64,000 nt of DNA from Spongiimicrobium salis (GCF_043678055.1 NZ_JBHEQA010000001.1:1798001-1862000); one strand, 5' to 3'. Shown: positions 44,902 through 51,539, numbered from the stretch's first letter. Notes: generated from the sequence alone by a model not told the origin. Program-made: numbers and translations.

Positions 44902-45224
44902 AGAAATTAAAAGGATCTACCTTGATGGAGACCATGGTGGCTACGGTATTGATCGTTATCATCTTTATGATGGCCAGTTTGCTATTGGAGACCATATTTG
45001 TTTCCAGTACGCAGAGAAATACGGAAGGAATTACGGAACGGCTTCAGGAATTGGAGTATGAATATAAAAAGGAGTTGATTCGCCCGCCTTATATTGAAGA
45101 TTGGAAGAACTGGGAAATCGATATGCGGAACGAACGCATTCAAGGGGTTGATTATATTGTTTTGGACGCCCAAGAAAAAAATAGTGATAGGAGCCAAGTG
45201 GCCTATCTGATCAGTAATGAGTAG
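44889..45224 (+). CDS. minor pseudopilin (GspI/PilV-like)
   Basis: The 111-residue protein has a prepilin signal: KKLKG|STLMETMVATVLIVIIF with Gly9 as the cleavage site and Glu at +5 of the mature chain. The hydrophobic helix runs to about residue 33, followed by a short mostly helical head. It overlaps the previous gene by 13 bp and the next by 8 bp. It should be processed by the A24 peptidase encoded at 18514-18999, since no peptidase gene exists in this cluster. Confidence 0.78.
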   Translation: MALLKKLKGSTLMETMVATVLIVIIFMMASLLLETIFVSSTQRNTEGITERLQELEYEYKKELIRPPYIEDWKNWEIDMRNERIQGVDYIVLDAQEKNSDRSQVAYLISNE

Positions 45225-45681
45225 GAAACAGAAAATAAAAGCATTTACCATAAGCGAAATGATGGTGGTTTTGGTCATCACCTTAATCGTGGTAGGCTTG
45301 GCGTTTAGTATATTAAATCTGGTACAGCGACAAATGGGGGGTATTGCCCATAATTATGAGCAACGAACCGCCACCAATCTGTTACGTCAGGCCCTGTGGG
45401 TCGATTTTAATACGTATTCCCAAATTTCTTTTGATGCCCAACGGCAAACCTTAGATTGCCGCAATGCCATGGGGGGAGTACAGTACCGTTTGGAACATCA
45501 GCGTATTATTAGAGAAAAAGATACGTTTGATCTGGAAATCAGGGCTCAACAGTTTTATTTTGATGGGAAAGAATTCCCTTCGGGGAATATCGATGCCATA
45601 CGGCTGAGCCTTGGATCGAAAGGAGTCCAGAAAAGCCTGTTTGTATATCGAGAAAATGCGGCCGAAAAATATCTGAATTAA
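45217..45681 (+). CDS. minor pseudopilin (GspJ/PilW-like)
   Basis: The 154-residue protein has prepilin signal QKIKA|FTISEMMVVLVITLIVVG, with cleavage after Ala9 rather than Gly and Glu at +5. The head has the beta-strand order of GspJ or PilW proteins. Ala at the -1 position is tolerated by some A24 peptidases. It overlaps both neighbouring genes (8 bp and 1 bp), which marks strong translational coupling within the operon. Confidence 0.75.
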   Translation: MSRKQKIKAFTISEMMVVLVITLIVVGLAFSILNLVQRQMGGIAHNYEQRTATNLLRQALWVDFNTYSQISFDAQRQTLDCRNAMGGVQYRLEHQRIIREKDTFDLEIRAQQFYFDGKEFPSGNIDAIRLSLGSKGVQKSLFVYRENAAEKYLN

Positions 45682-46820
45682 TGGGATTTAAACTAGAGAA
45701 AAGCGTTGTGGCACCACAGAAAACAGCTTCCGAGACCTCGGGACTGCATGGGCTGCTCCAAAAAGAAATTACTTTTTTTGGATCGCGCTTTTCCAATAAG
45801 AAGAAAGAAGATTTTTATACGGAATTAGGGGTATTGTTAAAAGCGGGAATAACATTAAAGGAAGCTCTTTCGTTGATTCAAGAGAGTCAAAAAAAGGAAA
45901 AGCAACAGTCCTTTTTTAATGAAATGGTAGACGGCCTCGTCGTAGGAAAGAGCTTTTCGGAAGTGGTCTCCGAAAAAAAGGAATTCACCGAGTACGAATA
46001 CTATTCCCTTAAAATTGGGGAAGAAAGCGGGACCCTCCAAGCGATTACGGATGAATTGGGACGCTTTTTTGCCCGAAAGAACGAACAAAGACGGAGTCTG
46101 ATCAATGCCCTTACCTACCCTTGCATTATTCTGGCTACGGCGGTGTTGGTAGTCATTTTTATGCTGCGAATGGTGGTGCCCATGTTTCAGGATATTTTTA
46201 AGCAAAACAATGTAGACTTACCTGGGATTACCAAGTTTATTGTGGCTGCTTCCGATTTTATACGAGATTATGGGATGCTGGTCTTGGGGATTCTCCTATT
46301 GACGATCATTCTCCGTAAATTTCTTTTTCGGCGAGAAGGGTTTAAGCGAAGGCGTGATTATCTTTTGCTGCGTGTTCCTTATGTAGGGAATTTTATCAAA
46401 GCTGTGCATCTGGCACAGTTTACCCAAGCCGTTACTTTATTGACATCATCCAAGGTTCCCGTACTGAATAGTATTGATTTGGTGCGTAAAATGATCAATT
46501 TTTACCCTTTGGAAGATGCTTTGGAGCAGGTGAGTGCTAAAATTACCAGAGGAAGCGGGCTGAGCGATAGCCTGAGAGGAAATAAAATGTTCGACCATCG
46601 AATGATCTCCTTGGTAAAAGTAGCGGAAGAGACCAACCGTACCGAATTTATTTTTAACCGACTCAACGAGCAATATAGCCTAGAAGTGCAGCAGAAATCA
46701 AAACTCTTATCCACCCTTATGGAACCTATGATCATTTTGTTCGTTGGTATTTTGGTGGGTGTCATTCTTGTGGCCATGTACTTGCCGATGTTTAAACTGG
46801 GCAGTGTCTTGGGAGGGTGA
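45681..46820 (+). CDS. gspF: GspF/PilC-type inner-membrane platform protein
   Basis: The 379-residue protein has two GspF domains. Each opens with the family pattern: FYTELGVLLKAGITLKEALSLI (about 36-57) and AQFTQAVTLLTSSKVPVLNSI (about 244-265). Transmembrane helices lie near 150-172, 198-212 and 350-372. It is the inner-membrane partner of GspE, yet no GspE gene lies here; the only one in the window is at 17099-18511. This ties the two half-clusters together. Confidence 0.9.
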   Translation: MGFKLEKSVVAPQKTASETSGLHGLLQKEITFFGSRFSNKKKEDFYTELGVLLKAGITLKEALSLIQESQKKEKQQSFFNEMVDGLVVGKSFSEVVSEKKEFTEYEYYSLKIGEESGTLQAITDELGRFFARKNEQRRSLINALTYPCIILATAVLVVIFMLRMVVPMFQDIFKQNNVDLPGITKFIVAASDFIRDYGMLVLGILLLTIILRKFLFRREGFKRRRDYLLLRVPYVGNFIKAVHLAQFTQAVTLLTSSKVPVLNSIDLVRKMINFYPLEDALEQVSAKITRGSGLSDSLRGNKMFDHRMISLVKVAEETNRTEFIFNRLNEQYSLEVQQKSKLLSTLMEPMIILFVGILVGVILVAMYLPMFKLGSVLGG

Positions 46821-46850
46821 TGCGGTTCTTTTTTTGTCCCTTCGAGCGCA

Positions 46851-46870
46851 CCTGCCTGTCGGCAGACAGG
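46851..46870. repeat. short palindrome CCTGCCTG-TCGG-CAGACAGG
   Basis: An 8-bp stem with one mismatch and a TCGG loop lies 30 bp after gspF. It may double as that operon's terminator. Confidence 0.5.
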
Positions 46871-47160
46871 GTCCAGAAGTCTTTATATGATGGCACTTGG
46901 ATAGGTCTCGACTGCGCTCGACCTGACAGAAACTCGTCCTGACATAGATTTAAAGGGGCTTTAGTGATGTCGATGGAGGTCGTCCCTTTGAGGGGACTTT
47001 AGGGGTGTTTTTTGAGGTATGAGGGATTGGGTGTGAGGTTTGTGTTACGAAGTCGCAGTCTTTGCACAATGTCAGTTCGAGTGTTTGATTTTTGGATGGC
47101 AGATCCAAAGATCAAATGTATCGAGAACTTTTGGGATAAAGACGCTCACTCATTACCGGA

Positions 47161-47180
47161 ACGAAGTCGCAGACTTCGCA
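47161..47180. repeat. palindrome copy, ACGAAGTCGCAGACTTCGCA form
   Basis: It is preceded by CTCACTCATTACCGGA. The same lead-in plus palindrome recurs at 48978-49010 and 51353-51390, so this sub-family is about 40 bp long. Confidence 0.7.
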
Positions 47181-47273
47181 CAACGAGGGGTACATTAGGC
47201 TAACACCATTGTTTAATCCTAAAGTGACCTAATTCATACTTAGATTTTAACACTAAAAAACTTATTATCTTTT

Positions 47274-47465
47274 ATGAAACCAATTTTTATATTACTATTT
47301 GTGGTAGCTTCTTTTTGGTCAATGACCATCACTATTAAGGCAATTTACCTTATTTTGACAAAAAAATTTAATGCATCCAAGAGCACATGGATATTGACGG
47401 TAATGATTGCCTGTATTGGACCAATTCTTTGGATAGTCAAAGGAAAAAAACTAATTGAAAAATAA
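47274..47465 (+). CDS. small two-helix membrane protein, PLDc_N-like
   Basis: The 63-residue protein has two transmembrane helices (about 3-28 and 37-55) and ends WIVKGKKLIEK. The second part (STWILTVMIACIGPILWIVKGKK) resembles the phospholipase D N-terminal (PLDc_N) membrane motif, in which a Gly-Pro is followed by a hydrophobic turn and a basic tail. Such short proteins are often near immunity genes or transporters, but no function is assigned. Palindromes lie on both sides (47161-47180 and 47701-47723). Confidence 0.55.
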   Translation: MKPIFILLFVVASFWSMTITIKAIYLILTKKFNASKSTWILTVMIACIGPILWIVKGKKLIEK

Positions 47466-47613
47466 ATTGTTTTTTTAGTTGATATTAATCGAGTTAAGGA
47501 TTTCTTTAAACAAGCCTTCATATTTGAGAAAAGAACTGCCTTTTTCATTCAAAGGCCGTTCATGTCTTGGCTTTTTTCTTTTTGATCATGTTCACTTTGC
47601 TCGACGGTACACC

Positions 47614-47645
47614 ACTAGTTGCAAACTAGCGGTAGCGGGGGGGGG
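47614..47645. repeat. palindrome CTAGTTGCAAACTAG and a run of nine G
   Basis: A variant palindrome (47614-47630) is followed by a G9 tract (47637-47645) in otherwise A+T-rich non-coding DNA. No gene start is close enough to make phase variation likely. Confidence 0.4.
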
Positions 47646-47700
47646 AGCTTCTTCAATAAAATTCATTTTTATATTAATTGCCCCACTTTGAACTTGTGCT

Positions 47701-47723
47701 CTACGAAGTTTGCAACTTCGTAG
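47701..47723. repeat. palindrome copy and left edge of a 71-bp direct repeat
   Basis: CTACGAAGTTTGCAACTTCGTAG spans 47701-47723 and is a perfect palindrome around the central base. It begins a 71-bp block (47702-47772) that is repeated identically at 49662-49732. Confidence 0.85.
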
Positions 47724-47737
47724 TAAATATCAAATCA

Positions 47738-48004
47738 CTATCGTTTGTTTCTTTTTAATAGATAGTCAATAATAAGCAATCCTATCGTAACCCATAAAAA
47801 AATTATCGCAGCCTTATTTAGGGACTGCATATCTGCCGGTATACCATAATCTTTTAAAAAATAACTAAGAATGATCATAATATCCGTAATTATGACAATT
47901 GTTAAGCAAAATGATATGATTTTAGATAGTAATTTAAAAAACACTATTATTGAAATTTTTGACACTACGAAATTGTAAACTTCGTAGTTTTTTGTGGTTA
48001 TCAT
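47738..48004 (-). CDS. small membrane protein, orphan immunity-like
   Basis: The 88-codon frame has two transmembrane helices (about 30-48 and 65-83) and ends IDYLLKRNKR. The first 20 residues are encoded by the palindrome at 47965-47987, so the native start has probably been replaced or lies inside (Met at residue 43 or a non-ATG). The final codons plus 3' flank are duplicated at 49662-49732. I place it among the REP-bounded orphan genes; a role as an immunity protein is guesswork from setting. Confidence 0.45.
   Translation of the reverse strand: MITTKNYEVYNFVVSKISIIVFFKLLSKIISFCLTIVIITDIMIILSYFLKDYGIPADMQSLNKAAIIFLWVTIGLLIIDYLLKRNKR
47965..47987. repeat. palindrome copy, CTACGAAATTGTAAACTTCGTAG form
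   Basis: This copy lies inside the first codons of the 47738-48004 frame, between that gene and the gene ending at 48013. Confidence 0.75.
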
Positions 48005-48012
48005 TGTCTATT

Positions 48013-48357
48013 TCACCTCTCAACTGAATCCAATAATATGAGATGGGCAACTATATTGTCAGGGTGATTTAGTAAAAAAAATTTACTCGGATAATCAAAA
48101 AAATCAACATCTTCATTTAACCATATGTCGAAAACTCCTAGTAGTTTATTGTCTTGAAAAGAATAAGACAAAAAAACAGCAGTAACAGGCTCATTCGGAT
48201 TGATTTCGTTCCAAATAGGGACTTTACTGTTTTTTTCAAAATATTTCTCATAATTTTGAGAGTACTCTTTGGTAAAACTAACTTTAAACAAGTATTTTTT
48301 TAGAATCTTTTTCATGTGTTCAAAAAGGTCTTGTTCGATATCGGTATAGATGTACAA
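48013..48357 (-). CDS. orphan immunity-like protein, unknown family
   Basis: The longest frame gives 114 residues from a TTG at 48357; ATG 48315 (MKKILKKYLFKVSF, 100 residues) is the likelier start. The protein is acidic at the C-terminus with a run of aromatic residues (DVDFFDYPSKFFLLNHPDN) and no signal peptide. The size, low G+C content and acidic surface match cytoplasmic immunity proteins, but no family is recognised. Palindromes flank it at 47965-47987 and 48393-48415. Confidence 0.5.
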   Translation of the reverse strand: MYIYTDIEQDLFEHMKKILKKYLFKVSFTKEYSQNYEKYFEKNSKVPIWNEINPNEPVTAVFLSYSFQDNKLLGVFDIWLNEDVDFFDYPSKFFLLNHPDNIVAHLILLDSVER

Positions 48358-48392
48358 GTTATTGATTTTTATGGTGAAGGCTTATCCATATC

Positions 48393-48415
48393 GGTACGAA
48401 TTCGCAAACTTTGCA
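48393..48415. repeat. degenerate palindrome copy
   Basis: GTACGAATTCGCAAACTTTGC keeps the symmetric core with mismatches. It separates the genes ending at 48013 and 48485. Confidence 0.55.
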
Positions 48416-48484
48416 GAGGGCACTGGGTTCGTAATTCCTAGTTTTACATATAGTCATCTCCTCCAATGTTAGTTCTATACTATT

Positions 48485-48940
48485 CTAATCATCGTATCTT
48501 CCATAATTAATACTTAATACTAGTCTGTTGTGAACAATATCCGCAGGATAAAAGGAATCTACTTCATAAATAAATTCTTTCCCATTTTTTAGTTCATATC
48601 TAAAAACTCTTGTTTTTCCTTCTGCTAGTTGGATGTTGTTGGAGAAGTACGCTCTGTCACTGTCTTTGAAATCGGAAAAAAGCATCTCATACTCATTTCC
48701 TTGATACCAACTATACATTGATTTTGTTGTTGCTAACAGATAGTTTTCATTGGGCAATCGACATTCTATAATAGGTAATTCGGAATCTTCCAGTATGATT
48801 TGTCGAAATGGTGAGTAATCTTTCGGATTCGTAAAAACCCTAGTATGCAAGACTACATTATTGGTTTTTAAACTTCTTAAATTCCCATATAGTTCCCCGA
48901 ATTTTTTGATAATCAATGTATGTTTATCCAATTCATTCAT
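48485..48940 (-). CDS. orphan immunity-like protein, unknown family
   Basis: The 151-residue cytoplasmic protein starts MNELDKHTLIIKKFGELYG. It looks like a single alpha/beta domain with many aromatic and acidic residues (SMYSWYQGNEYEMLFSDF near 74-91; ends NYGRYDD). No family is recognised. A TAG stop preceded by a few in-frame codons (SEPEQKY) lies 6 bp before the ATG, and the palindrome at 48989-49010 lies directly beyond. This repeats the palindrome, tip remnant, small gene order of the array. Confidence 0.5.
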   Translation of the reverse strand: MNELDKHTLIIKKFGELYGNLRSLKTNNVVLHTRVFTNPKDYSPFRQIILEDSELPIIECRLPNENYLLATTKSMYSWYQGNEYEMLFSDFKDSDRAYFSNNIQLAEGKTRVFRYELKNGKEFIYEVDSFYPADIVHNRLVLSINYGRYDD

Positions 48941-48988
48941 ATTACGCTAATATTTTTGTTCTGGTTCACTGAGCTCACTCATTACGGG

Positions 48989-49010
48989 TACGAAGTCGCA
49001 GACTTCGCAC
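48989..49010. repeat. palindrome copy, TACGAAGTCGCAGACTTCGCA form
   Basis: With the lead-in CTCACTCATTACGGG (from 48974) it matches 51353-51390 almost perfectly. It lies between the genes at 48485 and 49048. Confidence 0.8.
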
Positions 49011-49047
49011 AGATGCAAGCGCTAGCCCATTACCCTACCCCATATAC

Positions 49048-49527
49048 TTATAAAATTTCTATTTCTTCTTTTAGTTTTTCAAATTTCTCCTTGGTCCATG
49101 GTAAGCCCCAATCTTTACTTGAATTACCGTTGAGTAATATTTCAGGAACGTTTATTTTTATATTGTGTTTTTTTATGATTGATAAGCTATCCAACATTTG
49201 GATATGAGGTTCTTCTGTAAAAGCTGTAAACATATTAGCTATGCCTATTTCTGTAACTGCCATTATTAAGAGATTAAAGTCCTTATGTATTGCTTTTGGG
49301 ATATCCTGTAAAAGTTTTTCCGGTAAATCATCACCTCTTCCAGGGATTTCGATATTTATACCTTTTGTATTCCATTCAGACAAATTGTCACTTATAAGTA
49401 AATTTAACTGATGCTGAATTAATTCATTAACTCCAGGATAGGTGATTTGATATCTTGAAGAGAAGAGTTTAAGGCAAATTGCCCCTATAGCTTGTTTTTC
49501 TCTAATATTGGTTTTTTCTATATTCAT
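49048..49527 (-). CDS. putative immunity protein of a lost deaminase-type toxin
   Basis: The start is set at ATG 49527 (159 residues, MNIEKTNIREKQAIG), one base after the stop of an overlapping remnant; a longer frame from 49542 would overlap that remnant. The protein is a helical cytoplasmic protein with no recognised family; features include GAICLKLFSSRYQ and LPEKLLQDIPKAI. The remnant directly upstream ends a protein with a PCSTC motif as in deaminase toxins, so this gene is most simply the former immunity partner. Confidence 0.55.
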   Translation of the reverse strand: MNIEKTNIREKQAIGAICLKLFSSRYQITYPGVNELIQHQLNLLISDNLSEWNTKGINIEIPGRGDDLPEKLLQDIPKAIHKDFNLLIMAVTEIGIANMFTAFTEEPHIQMLDSLSIIKKHNIKINVPEILLNGNSSKDWGLPWTKEKFEKLKEEIEIL

Positions 49528-49528
49528 A

Positions 49529-49594
49529 TTATTCCATTCCATATAATGTCATAAGTTCACTACAAGTAGAACATGGTGGCTCAGTATCCATTAT
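49529..49594 (-). pseudogene. remnant of a toxin C-terminus with deaminase PCxxC motif
   Basis: Read on the minus strand, 21 codons after a stop give IMDTEPPCSTCSELM and end TLYGME at a TAA (49531-49529). EPPCSTC matches the zinc-binding PCxxC half-site of cytidine-deaminase-superfamily toxins, which usually lies near the end of such tips. The other half of the zinc site (HAE-type) is absent because the sequence breaks off at the palindromes beyond 49600. The stop sits one base before the next gene's ATG, as between a toxin tip and its immunity gene. Confidence 0.5.
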
Positions 49595-49617
49595 TCATTG
49601 GTCTTTTTGCTTTCTGT

Positions 49618-49637
49618 GCAAAGTTTGCAACTTCACT
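49618..49637. repeat. palindrome copy, GCAAAGTTTGCAACTTC form
   Basis: This is a degenerate copy 25 bp from the stronger one at 49662-49683. The two together bound the deaminase-tip remnant. Confidence 0.6.
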
Positions 49638-49661
49638 GTTTTTATTGTTGAAGCCTTGCTT

Positions 49662-49732
49662 TACGAAGTTTGCAACTTCGTAGTAAATATCAAATCACTA
49701 TCGTTTGTTTCTTTTTAATAGATAGTCAATAA
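49662..49732. repeat. second copy of a 71-bp direct repeat, with palindrome
   Basis: This is identical to 47702-47772: the TACGAAGTTTGCAACTTCGTA palindrome, 3' flank, and the last codons of a gene ending IDYLLKRNKR. Both copies diverge abruptly after GTCAATAA. Confidence 0.85.
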
Positions 49733-49746
49733 GGAACTCTTCCTTT
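49698..49746 (-). pseudogene. 3' stub of a gene related to 47738-48004
   Basis: Fifteen codons (ending EEFLIDYLLKRNKR and a TAG at 49700-49698) follow directly on the stop codon of the gene at 49747. Only the final part matches the membrane protein at 47738-48004. It is a leftover end, not a gene. Confidence 0.6.
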
Positions 49747-50112
49747 TTAATCTTGAAAAAAACTCTCAAACGAATTTCCAAATTCAGATAGAAGTCCTTG
49801 AGCTAATGAAAACCCTCCCGAAGTGGAAAGTTCAAAACCTGATATTTCATCTCGTAGCGTAATTATATCTTCTTTTGTTTTTTCATTCATCTTCAAAGTA
49901 ATGGACAAATCGACGTTTGAGAGGCTAAAACAACCATTTATACTTTCACAGCTCATGCCGATAAAGTAAATTACTTGATCTATATTATCAGGAAACCATA
50001 TTCTTACAGCTATTCTTTTGAGACTTTCAGTATAAAAAGCGATTTGAAGTCGGGCCCCTACATAGGATTGAAGTAAATTGTTAGCTTCTTTAATATCCGT
50101 TACTATTTTCAT
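49747..50112 (-). CDS. orphan immunity-like protein, unknown family
   Basis: This 121-residue cytoplasmic protein (MKIVTDIKEANNLLQSYVG) has an acidic, Phe-rich C-terminus (FGNSFESFFQD). It has a SUKH- or Imm-like size and composition, but no family is recognised. It lies 26 bp after the exported protein at 50139 with no palindrome between, so the two form one unit of the array. Confidence 0.5.
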   Translation of the reverse strand: MKIVTDIKEANNLLQSYVGARLQIAFYTESLKRIAVRIWFPDNIDQVIYFIGMSCESINGCFSLSNVDLSITLKMNEKTKEDIITLRDEISGFELSTSGGFSLAQGLLSEFGNSFESFFQD

Positions 50113-50138
50113 ATCCTTTTATCTATTCCCTTTCTTTG

Positions 50139-50549
50139 CTATAAATCTTTAGGAAATCTAACATAGTATAAACCAATTAGATTCCTTGAGAAGAAAACAT
50201 TAAAATCATCTCCTTTTTTCCATACTTGTTTATTATCGATTGTCAATGTTGGGGTGATTTCAGGTGGCAAACTTGCAAATTCTAACTTGAATTCGTGTAA
50301 TTTCATTTTATATCGCTTACCTATTTTAATGTTGCCATTTGATTTGTTTTCGTAGTTCGACATAACTGTTTCTTTAGATGAGATAATCAATAATTTTGTT
50401 TTAGCTTTTTGCGCATAAATCAGATAATTACCTTCAGTAGAATCAATTTTGGTTATTTTATATTTAGTATCACATTTTTGGGCATATAATGTCATGCTAC
50501 AAAAACAAATCAGAACTGTTAGTGAAGTGTTCATGAATTTTGCAATCAT
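50139..50549 (-). CDS. small exported orphan protein
   Basis: The 136-residue protein has a signal peptide (MNTSLTVLICFCSMTLYAQ after a short lead). The mature part is beta-rich, with one Cys near the start and a Lys-rich middle. It starts with ATGA, where the TGA ends an upstream 19-codon open stretch, and a palindrome lies at 50606-50628. It resembles the exported immunity candidate at 32661 in size and setting, but the sequences are not obviously alike. Confidence 0.5.
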   Translation of the reverse strand: MIAKFMNTSLTVLICFCSMTLYAQKCDTKYKITKIDSTEGNYLIYAQKAKTKLLIISSKETVMSNYENKSNGNIKIGKRYKMKLHEFKLEFASLPPEITPTLTIDNKQVWKKGDDFNVFFSRNLIGLYYVRFPKDL

Positions 50550-50605
50550 ATACTCGTTTTCTTTTTCTTTAATTTTATGTTTTTAATGAATATAGGAGCC
50601 TTGCT
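50546..50605 (-). pseudogene. possible toxin-tip remnant overlapping the next start (ATGA)
   Basis: Nineteen codons open after a stop in the palindrome read SKAPIFIKNIKLKKKKTSI and end in the TGA that overlaps the ATG at 50549. The Lys-rich end recalls the end of RHS toxin 2 (VKIKEKNE). The open stretch is too short to prove coding by itself; the ATGA overlap and position are the argument. Confidence 0.35.
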
Positions 50606-50628
50606 CTACGAAGTTTGCAACTTCGTAG
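50606..50628. repeat. palindrome copy, CTACGAAGTTTGCAACTTCGTAG
   Basis: This copy is identical to that at 47701-47723 and lies 12 bp beyond the end of the RAYT pseudogene. The GTAG end is a feature of many RAYT-linked REP elements. Confidence 0.8.
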
Positions 50629-50640
50629 AAAAATAGCAAA

Positions 50641-51243
50641 TCACCAAGAAATACTTTTCCAAAAACGATTCTCCTGTGTTACCTCAATGACCGGGTTATC
50701 CACTAAGGTGACTTCCAGTAAGCCATGACCTCTAACATAGTTACAGGCACTGGAATACCGGTATTGGGATGCTTTTTCAACAATTCCCGATCGTACCGGA
50801 TTTAGATGAATGTAATCCAATTTACTCCATAGGAATTTTTCGGTATAGATTTCTTCGGGATGATTTCCGTATTTCCAAAATTGATAGTTGCTGTTTCTTC
50901 CGTGTCGCGAAGTTGCTTTGGCAAACCGCTCCAACATCCATTCCCTTCTGCTTTCCGTTTCGGTCTGTATGGATCGTATGATGTCCCTGGCCGAATATTT
51001 TTTAAAATCCCGTATAAGATCGGAAAGACGGGCTTGTGCACTTTGTATGATGATATGTATATGATTGCTCATGATTACGTACCCGTAGACGATCATCCCT
51101 TTGTTTTTTATGCAGTAGTGCAGATTCTCGATAATAATGGTCTTATAACGTTCCCTAGTAAAGACATCGATTCAATCCACTATGGTGAAGGTCAGAAAAT
51201 GAGGCTTGCTCTGGTCCCTGATTTTATATCCGTCGGTATGTAT
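50641..51243 (-). pseudogene. REP-associated tyrosine transposase, inactivated
   Basis: The frame from 51243 to 50641 encodes a RAYT of about 200 residues, with HUH-type IMSNHIHIII, then LIRDFKKYSARDI, FWKYGNHPEEIY, KLDYIHLNPV and the Tyr candidate in RYSSACNY. A TGA at 51174-51172 falls where relatives have Trp (IVD-stop-IDVFTRERY), and the position of the expected start reads ATA (51243-51241) just after an in-frame TAA. Both differences are single G-to-A changes on the coding strand. The remaining frame could restart at ATG 51096 but would lack the first part of the catalytic fold. Palindromes flank it (50606-50628 and 51369-51390). Confidence 0.75.
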
Positions 51244-51368
51244 TTATAAATATAATGAAAATAATCTACGGATGAAAATAGAAAGACCAATATAAGATTG
51301 ATTCGAAGAAAGTTTCCGTTTTATTGACGGGAAGTTGTGAAATTCGTACATGTACTCACTCATTACGG

Positions 51369-51390
51369 GTACGAAGTCGCAGACTTCGCA
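51369..51390. repeat. palindrome copy, TACGAAGTCGCAGACTTCGCA form
   Basis: This is the third copy of the CTCACTCATTACGGG plus palindrome sub-family, and the last one before the RHS 2 operon. Confidence 0.8.
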
Positions 51391-51440
51391 CAGCACCTGC
51401 TTCTATGACGGTTCAAGGCTTTGCCGTCAAAAAAATAAGA

Positions 51441-51468
51441 TTCCTTTCTTTTTTCAAAAAGAAAGGAA
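51441..51468. terminator. A/T-tract hairpin, second terminator
   Basis: TTCCTTTCTTTTT (51441-51453) and AAAAAGAAAGGAA (51456-51468) form a 13-bp perfect inverted repeat with a two-base spacer. Confidence 0.45.
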
Positions 51469-51507
51469 CAAAGAAAAAACTGTTTCAACGCCTACATTTC
51501 AAAGAAC

Positions 51508-51539
51508 AAGAACGAGTCTCTTAATTGAGACTCGTTCTT
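51508..51539 (-). terminator. terminator of the RHS locus 2 operon
   Basis: AAGAACGAGTCTC (51508-51520) and GAGACTCGTTCTT (51527-51539) make a 13-bp perfect stem with a 6-base loop and T-rich flanks on the minus strand. It lies 65 bp after the immunity gene stop, so the orphan genes further left are separate transcripts. Confidence 0.8.

Larger units (their letters stand above)
46821..47273. other. repeat-rich intergenic region after gspF
   Basis: This 453-bp stretch holds no gene. It contains the palindrome CCTGCCTGTCGGCAGACAGG (46851-46870), CTCGA-type inverted repeats near 46909-46921, the motif TCCCTTTGAGG ... TTAGGGGTGT (46983-47010), a copy of the TCGAGTG to ATGTATCGAGAAC arm (47070-47127), and two copies of the ACGAAGTCGCAGACTTCG palindrome (47045-47065 degenerate, 47161-47180). 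Confidence 0.65.

Noticed and set aside
47637..47645. Run of nine G considered as a phase-variation switch
   Set aside because: No start codon or promoter of a nearby gene is placed so that length changes in the run would matter.
51172..51174. TGA in the RAYT frame considered as selenocysteine or read-through
   Set aside because: Relatives have Trp at this place, no selenocysteine function is known for RAYTs, and the start codon is also missing.
47045..51390. Regularly recurring palindromes considered as a CRISPR array
   Set aside because: Spacing is uneven (tens of bp to more than 700 bp), genes lie between copies, and no cas genes are present.
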